Origin: Actinomycetota bacterium
GTDB taxonomy: Bacteria > Actinomycetota > Aquicultoria > Subteraquimicrobiales > Subteraquimicrobiaceae
DNA length: 37,353 nt
Assembly (NCBI GenBank): GCA_040755895.1
Contig: JBFMAG010000046.1
Coordinates: forward strand, 1-37,353
Direction: 5' to 3'
The notes under the pieces were generated by a model. The model was not told the DNA's origin and ran no database searches. It saw only the letters and a list, made by a program, of their open reading frames with translations. Position numbers and translations under genes: made by a program. Every line of letters begins with the position of its first letter. Position 1 is the stretch's first letter. Shown one piece after another: positions 33,713-37,353 of the stretch.

Positions 33713-34765
33713 ATGATCGAACTGAAGAATGATCGATTGAAACGAAAATTACATGACTTAAAACGAGCCTTACAGGATGCCTTAACTCCCGATGAGGAAA
33801 AGATGGCACTTGAGAGAGCGGAAGTTCTTTTGATGAAAAGACCTCCAATAAAGCGCATTGAGGGGTTAATTAAACGCATCATTAGGCAGAGAGGGGACAA
33901 ACCAACCAAGGAGAGCATCGAACAAATACAAAATTATGTAACGGAGTTAAATCTCGCTTTTCACCTTTCCGAGGTGAAGGGCTTTGGCATCGAGATAGAG
34001 AGAAAGGTGGGAGAGGGCGAAAAGCGGGTGGACATCACCATTTTCAATGGAAAAAATTACTACATTGAAGTCAAGAACATCAATGAACCCAAATATAGTG
34101 AACGCGAAAAGAATTTCCTCGATAGTATTCAAGGAAAATTAAGCGAGATTAAGAAGCCTTATTACATCGATTTCTACTTTTACGATTATAGATCATTAGA
34201 ATATGAGGGTTCATTGATGAGATGCATAAAGGACAGGGCGGAAACAGCCGATGAAGATTCCATTGAGGATGTATATTTCCATTATCCTAACGAATATGAA
34301 CCGGTGTTGGCTTTTAGCTTCAGGAAAAGTGGGGATTTGAATCATTTGGAATTGTGCTTGTATGGGTCTTCTGAGGAGAAATATTTCTCATGGGTACATA
34401 AAAGAAGTGTCATCCGCGGTATTTGGGATGCCGAACAGAAGTTTCCTCAACCGGGAGGGGATAAACTCAACATTTTAGCGGTAAGTCTCGGAGGTTGGGT
34501 TGATGTTGATCTGATTAAAGATATGCAAAGTTGGTACTACTATGATAAGCCCGCTTCGAACCATGATGAGCGAGGAAAGCCCGTAGGCTTCGATGATTTG
34601 TTCGACCTTTATGACCCTTATGCCAGAAGCATAGGTTTTACCAAAAACCTCAAAATCGATGCATTCGTGACCTTGAAGGGGAAAGGCTTTAGGAGCGGAT
34701 ATGAAACCACTTTTTACACGAAACCGGGCATCGATGAACGGGAGTTACGAGGTATATTCGGATGA
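33713..34765 (+). CDS. Predicted PD-(D/E)XK-fold nuclease-like protein
   Basis: A 350-residue protein of no recognised family. Residues about 1-60 are helical and basic. The segment EIERKVGEGEKRVDITIF then GKNYYIEVKNI (about residues 96-120) fits the PD-(D/E)XK core: Asp in VDI and Glu-x-Lys in IEVK on adjacent strands. Further on are YYIDFYFYDY and a C-terminal domain with VSLGGWVDVDLIKDM. No methyltransferase or other restriction gene is near. It could be a lone restriction or repair nuclease or a mobile-element remnant. The ribosome site before ATG 33713 is weak. Confidence 0.55.
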   Translation: MIELKNDRLKRKLHDLKRALQDALTPDEEKMALERAEVLLMKRPPIKRIEGLIKRIIRQRGDKPTKESIEQIQNYVTELNLAFHLSEVKGFGIEIERKVGEGEKRVDITIFNGKNYYIEVKNINEPKYSEREKNFLDSIQGKLSEIKKPYYIDFYFYDYRSLEYEGSLMRCIKDRAETADEDSIEDVYFHYPNEYEPVLAFSFRKSGDLNHLELCLYGSSEEKYFSWVHKRSVIRGIWDAEQKFPQPGGDKLNILAVSLGGWVDVDLIKDMQSWYYYDKPASNHDERGKPVGFDDLFDLYDPYARSIGFTKNLKIDAFVTLKGKGFRSGYETTFYTKPGIDERELRGIFG

Positions 34766-34778
34766 TCTCGTTTCCTTT

Positions 34779-34925
34779 TTAGCAGATGGCGCTATCTTCC
34801 CAATCGAGTGGCAGTGGGTCGAGGAAACGATTTTTGGATTGCCCCTTGGTCGCCCTCCAGGTGACAAGAACCACGAGTAATCCCATGACGGCGACGAGCA
34901 TCTTTCCCATACCTAGACTTCGCAT
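34779..34925 (-). CDS. 48-residue single-pass membrane peptide
   Basis: A short minus-strand gene starting at ATG 34925, with GGGAGGT four bases upstream. It encodes a membrane helix (MLVAVMGLLVVLVTW) near the N terminus and a soluble tail RATKGQSKNRFLDPLPLDWE ending in DSAIC. The ribosome site, signal-anchor character and stop inside the gap suggest a real gene, convergent with the nuclease-like gene 13 bases away. Function unknown. Confidence 0.5.
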   Translation of the reverse strand: MRSLGMGKMLVAVMGLLVVLVTWRATKGQSKNRFLDPLPLDWEDSAIC

Positions 34926-35065
34926 GATGACCTCCCGGCGAGAATGGCATTCTAGAGGTTATATCGTCCGAGAAGCATCCGCACTTGAGTGTCTTTTTTA
35001 TTCTGGACAAAAAGCAAGAAAGGAGGTGAAGGAGATATGCATAAAGAGAGCTTTGCTCTAGCCAG

Positions 35066-35470
35066 ATGTATCCAGGATCCATGATCACTTCAGTCGAGCC
35101 CAATCGTGTAGAATGTGGGAAAACGGTAAAGATAAAAATCTTGGGTGCACCCTTGGGTCAACTGAATGTGGCGGTTACCAACCCGGATGGGCAGAGCGAT
35201 ACACTTAAAGGTGGATTCACAGTGATTGAAGCCGAGACTCCAATTCACGAACCCGAAGTGACGACTACCATGAGTAAGATACAGAAGAAGCTGGGGGAGT
35301 TGGAAGAGGATCTGGAAAAGAAAAAGAAGGAAAACGCGAAGATAGTTATCTGGATTGAGCAGTGGATATTTTGGGGCTGGCTGTTGGGTTTTTTGTGGTG
35401 GATACCCTGGATAGTGCAAATTAATTTCTTCTCAACCGCAATTCCTCGCAAGGCTCTATTATATAAATAA
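35066..35470 (+). pseudogene. IPT/TIG-domain protein fragment with coiled coil and membrane segment
   Basis: The 134 residues start in the middle of an IPT/TIG-like beta domain (MITSVEPNRVECGKTVKIKI, then LNVAVTNPDGQSDTLKGGFT), followed by a coiled coil (about 70-92, IQKKLGELEEDLEKKKKENA) and a membrane helix (WIFWGWLLGFLWWIPWIV). No ribosome site precedes ATG 35066. A strong one (AAAGGAGGTGAAGGAG) serves ATG 35037 in another frame that ends after 15 codons. Probably a gene whose start was lost by frameshift, or an odd short gene. Confidence 0.45.
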
Positions 35471-35552
35471 GGGGAAGTTGACTTTTTACCGATATATTTT
35501 TCGAAAATTCCTTTTGGATAAGTTATTAGAATTAGATTACAGGCGGGGAAAG

Positions 35553-35996
35553 ATGAACGAACTAGAGATCAAGCGCCTCATTCTGAGAAAGATGGATGAT
35601 TTCCGTTCGGTGTTACCTCGAGTCTCACTGCGCTTCTTCAGTCGGAGGAGCTATCTTCTCTGGGCGAAGACCATACCCCAGGTTCAGGAGGAAATCCAAC
35701 TGGGATGGTACGAGGATTTCGAGAATGAATTCAAGGAGCCCGTATTGGTCATGCAAGAGGAGAAAATTGTCGGTGCCTGTCCCTCTCTCTTCGTCGAGCT
35801 TTTGAAAGGTGAGCCGCCACAAATTCACCGCTTATTTGTGGAAGGTGCTTTTTTAAGTCGACTTCTTCTATTCCTCGTTCCCGGCATCGGCTGGGAAGCT
35901 GAGGAGCAAGTGCGTAAGGTGATGCAAAGGCATTTCCCACTCCTGCTCGCTGCGACCGAAGCCGTCCGCGGAACTGGTCCACTAAAAAAGAAATAA
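35553..35996 (+). CDS. Unknown protein
   Basis: Not recognised. About 147 residues from ATG 35553, which follows GGCGGGGAAAG; a TTG at 35478 would add 25 residues. It has no clear membrane signal apart from one moderately hydrophobic stretch near residue 105 (FLSRLLLFLVPGIGW). It is rich in charged residues in the first half (MNELEIKRLILRKMDDFRSV). The frame is open throughout with normal codon use. Nothing nearby suggests a role. Confidence 0.5.
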   Translation: MNELEIKRLILRKMDDFRSVLPRVSLRFFSRRSYLLWAKTIPQVQEEIQLGWYEDFENEFKEPVLVMQEEKIVGACPSLFVELLKGEPPQIHRLFVEGAFLSRLLLFLVPGIGWEAEEQVRKVMQRHFPLLLAATEAVRGTGPLKKK

Positions 35997-36117
35997 GACG
36001 ACAACGTGACAAACAACCTCATTAAAAAATACCTCCCATTTAACCTCTCAGATCTTCACTAAACCTTAAAGGTGATGGGGAAGAAAAATATAATATTATA
36101 AATCGGGAGGGGGTAAA

Positions 36118-36207
36118 ATGATGAAAACCTTAAGCGGTGATCGGGCTAAAGATTTTGTTGACGGTTTAATTTATGAGAAAAAGCAGGTTCATGAGGGTAG
36201 CCTATGA
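36118..36207 (+). CDS. Candidate 29-residue peptide gene
   Basis: CGGGAGGGGGTAAAATG gives a strong ribosome site for a short frame, MMKTLSGDRAKDFVDGLIYE then KKQVHEGSL. The composition is that of a soluble protein N terminus, so it may be the start of a decayed larger gene. Evidence is only the ribosome site and reading frame. Confidence 0.3.
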   Translation: MMKTLSGDRAKDFVDGLIYEKKQVHEGSL

Positions 36208-36247
36208 AAATCCTTTAAGCTTGTGAAAATGCGAGGAGGGAAGCGGT

Positions 36248-36547
36248 ATGGCTTTGATGCAGATAAGCGTGATTCCCATCGGGACGCCGACTCCAAGTAT
36301 CGGTAATTACATCGCGGAAGTGGTCAAGGTACTCGATCGAGAAGGGGCAAGGTATGAACTCACCGATATGGGGACGATAATCGAGGCGGGAACGGATGAG
36401 CTCTTCACACTGGCCAGCAGGCTCCATGAGGTACCATTCACGAAGGGAATCCAAAGGGTAATAACAATCATCGAGATCGACGATCGCAGGGACAAGAAGG
36501 TTGGAATGGGCGATAAGGTAAGATCGGTCATGGCGAGGATAAAATAG
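36248..36547 (+). CDS. MTH1187 / YqgV-type thiamine-binding protein
   Basis: A 99-residue ferredoxin-fold protein of the MTH1187/DUF77 family that binds thiamine or similar ligands, usually as a tetramer. ISVIPIGTPTPSIGNYIAEV, YELTDMGTIIEAGTDELFTL and DRRDKKVGMGDKVRSV match the family closely. Strong GGAGG before ATG 36248. It is isolated from transport or thiamine genes here. Confidence 0.88.
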   Translation: MALMQISVIPIGTPTPSIGNYIAEVVKVLDREGARYELTDMGTIIEAGTDELFTLASRLHEVPFTKGIQRVITIIEIDDRRDKKVGMGDKVRSVMARIK

Positions 36548-36605
36548 GGATACAGGACAAGATACAAGATACAGAATATAGGGATAGGTAGCGTCTGTCT
36601 AGGTG

Positions 36606-36660
36606 ATACTTACTTAAGTAGAGATTTAAGTATTGACTCTGGTGTTGGATTAAATATAGA
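36606..36660 (+). promoter_or_regulatory. Predicted promoter and operator of the toxin-antitoxin pair
   Basis: TTGACT (36633-36638) and TATAGA (36655-36660) are 16 bases apart. Just upstream is a nested inverted repeat, ACTTAAG...TTTAAGT within ATACTTA...TAAGTAT, a plausible binding site for the ribbon-helix-helix antitoxin. The antitoxin start is 20 bases downstream. Confidence 0.4.
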
Positions 36661-36679
36661 ATGTGTGTGGAGGTGAAAA

Positions 36680-36934
36680 ATGAAGATAAATATTACCATA
36701 CCCGCTGGTTTCTTAAAGAAAATAGACAGGACAGCCAAGGAGGAGCATCTAAGCCGAAGCGAGTTTTTAAGAAAAGCTGTTGAAGCATACTGGGAATCCC
36801 AAAGGACAAAGCAGGCCGAAAAGAAGCGAACTCAGAATATAAGGGGAGCCATGGAGATTCAAAGCCGTTTGCGCAAGAAAGCGGGTAAGTGGGATGGCGT
36901 AGCCGAGATTCGAAGGTGGAGAGAGGCACACTAA
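36680..36934 (+). CDS. Ribbon-helix-helix antitoxin (CopG/VapB type)
   Basis: An 84-residue protein with an N-terminal RHH DNA-binding domain: MKINITIPAGFLKKIDRTAK gives the beta strand and first helix, and HLSRSEFLRKAVEAYW the second helix with the usual SRSE turn. The charged C-terminal part would wrap the toxin. Strong GGAGGTG before ATG 36680. Its stop overlaps the toxin start by one base (TAATG). Confidence 0.85.
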   Translation: MKINITIPAGFLKKIDRTAKEEHLSRSEFLRKAVEAYWESQRTKQAEKKRTQNIRGAMEIQSRLRKKAGKWDGVAEIRRWREAH

Positions 36935-37353
36935 TGTATACCTCCTCAACTCTTTTTGTAATCGATGCCTCGGTTGCGATCAAGTGGTTTTCCCATGTAA
37001 ATGAAGTGGACATAGAACAGGCACTTAAACTGCAGGAACTTCATCTCCGGAAAGAATGCTTGCTCATCGCCCCGGATATTCTGGTTTACGAGATAATAAA
37101 TGCTTTAAGGTATAATCCCAATTTTGAACAGGATGATACGAAACTTGCTCTTTTGAGTCTGCTAAAGATGGAACTTGAGCTAATAAAGCCAGATGAAGAT
37201 TTACTCAAGAGGGCGATTGGATTAGCTTACAACAAAGACATCACTATTTACGATGCTTCTTATATTGCTTTAGCTCAAAAGAAAGGTTGCTTACTCATTA
37301 CAGCCGATGGCAAATTTTTTACAAAGATTAGGGATTTGCCTCAGGTTATTTTG
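36934..37353 (+). CDS. PIN-domain toxin, VapC-like (3' partial)
   Basis: The first 140 residues of a PIN-domain ribonuclease, running off the window end. Acidic active-site residues are visible: Asp in FVIDASVAIKW (residue 11), Glu in VYEIINALRYN, Asp in IYDASYIALAQ and Asp in LITADGKFFT. Only a few residues are likely missing. It is coupled to the RHH antitoxin by TAATG overlap, the standard vapBC layout. It would cleave RNA when the antitoxin is lost. Confidence 0.85.
   Translation, partial: MYTSSTLFVIDASVAIKWFSHVNEVDIEQALKLQELHLRKECLLIAPDILVYEIINALRYNPNFEQDDTKLALLSLLKMELELIKPDEDLLKRAIGLAYNKDITIYDASYIALAQKKGCLLITADGKFFTKIRDLPQVIL

Noticed and set aside
34786-35061. A 91-residue + strand frame after the nuclease-like gene
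   Set aside because: It lies over the minus-strand micropeptide gene with its better ribosome site and shows no protein-like pattern.

Overview
The window looks like a stretch of chromosome from an anaerobic, probably uncultivated bacterium of moderate GC. Gene order (radC-mreBCD, then DUF2344, RNase G, L21, L27, obgE, proB, proA, nadD, an LCP/LytR_C protein, rsfS) is typical of deep-branching Actinomycetota and Firmicutes. Ribosomal protein L27 lacks the cleavable N-terminal extension seen in Firmicutes. Together with a six-subunit Rnf complex and many Fe-S proteins, this points to a strict anaerobe, perhaps an early-branching actinobacterial lineage. That placement is inference. Housekeeping genes lie almost entirely on the + strand. 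Intergenic gaps and some gene ends carry several families of short dispersed repeats.

Positions 1-11042 hold the most unusual part: ten genes that seem to build and use a lipoyl-protein redox system. They are an Fe-S/FAD pair resembling AsrA/AsrB or the beta/gamma subunits of sulfhydrogenase, a GcvH-like lipoyl carrier protein, a GlcD-like FAD oxidoreductase, an HdrD/GlcF-like protein with two CCG domains, and a second, shortened FAD-binding protein. A complete alternative lipoate assembly set follows: an LplA-LplB-DUF116 fusion, a geranylgeranyl-reductase-like flavoprotein (LipT-like) and two radical SAM proteins (LipS2/LipS1-like). No glycine-cleavage P or T protein, 2-oxoacid dehydrogenase, hydrogenase catalytic subunit or HdrABC subunit is present. 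The carrier therefore probably serves a dedicated electron-transfer enzyme in which the CCG protein and the lipoyl dithiol are natural partners.

Positions 11043-17332 hold a promoter, a structured leader, rnfCDGEAB, a NusG-domain-II protein and a Gx-transporter-type membrane protein. Rnf couples ferredoxin and NAD to an ion gradient and could exchange electrons with the upstream module through NAD(H) or ferredoxin.

Positions 17329-23811 hold radC, mreBCD (without the usual PBP2, RodA and radical SAM genes before DUF2344), an RNase G and the L21/L27 ribosomal genes. Positions 23931-31057 hold obgE, proline synthesis (proB, proA), a 0.5 kb repeat-rich gap, an unknown membrane-anchored helical protein, nadD, a degenerate LCP protein and rsfS.

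From 31071 to the end the sequence is accessory in character: a minus-strand membrane protein, a frameshifted lipoprotein gene, an isolated hisF between direct repeats, a PD-(D/E)XK-like protein, a tiny minus-strand membrane peptide, a probable IPT-domain gene fragment, two unknown short genes, an MTH1187-type thiamine-binding protein and a VapBC-type toxin-antitoxin pair cut by the window end.
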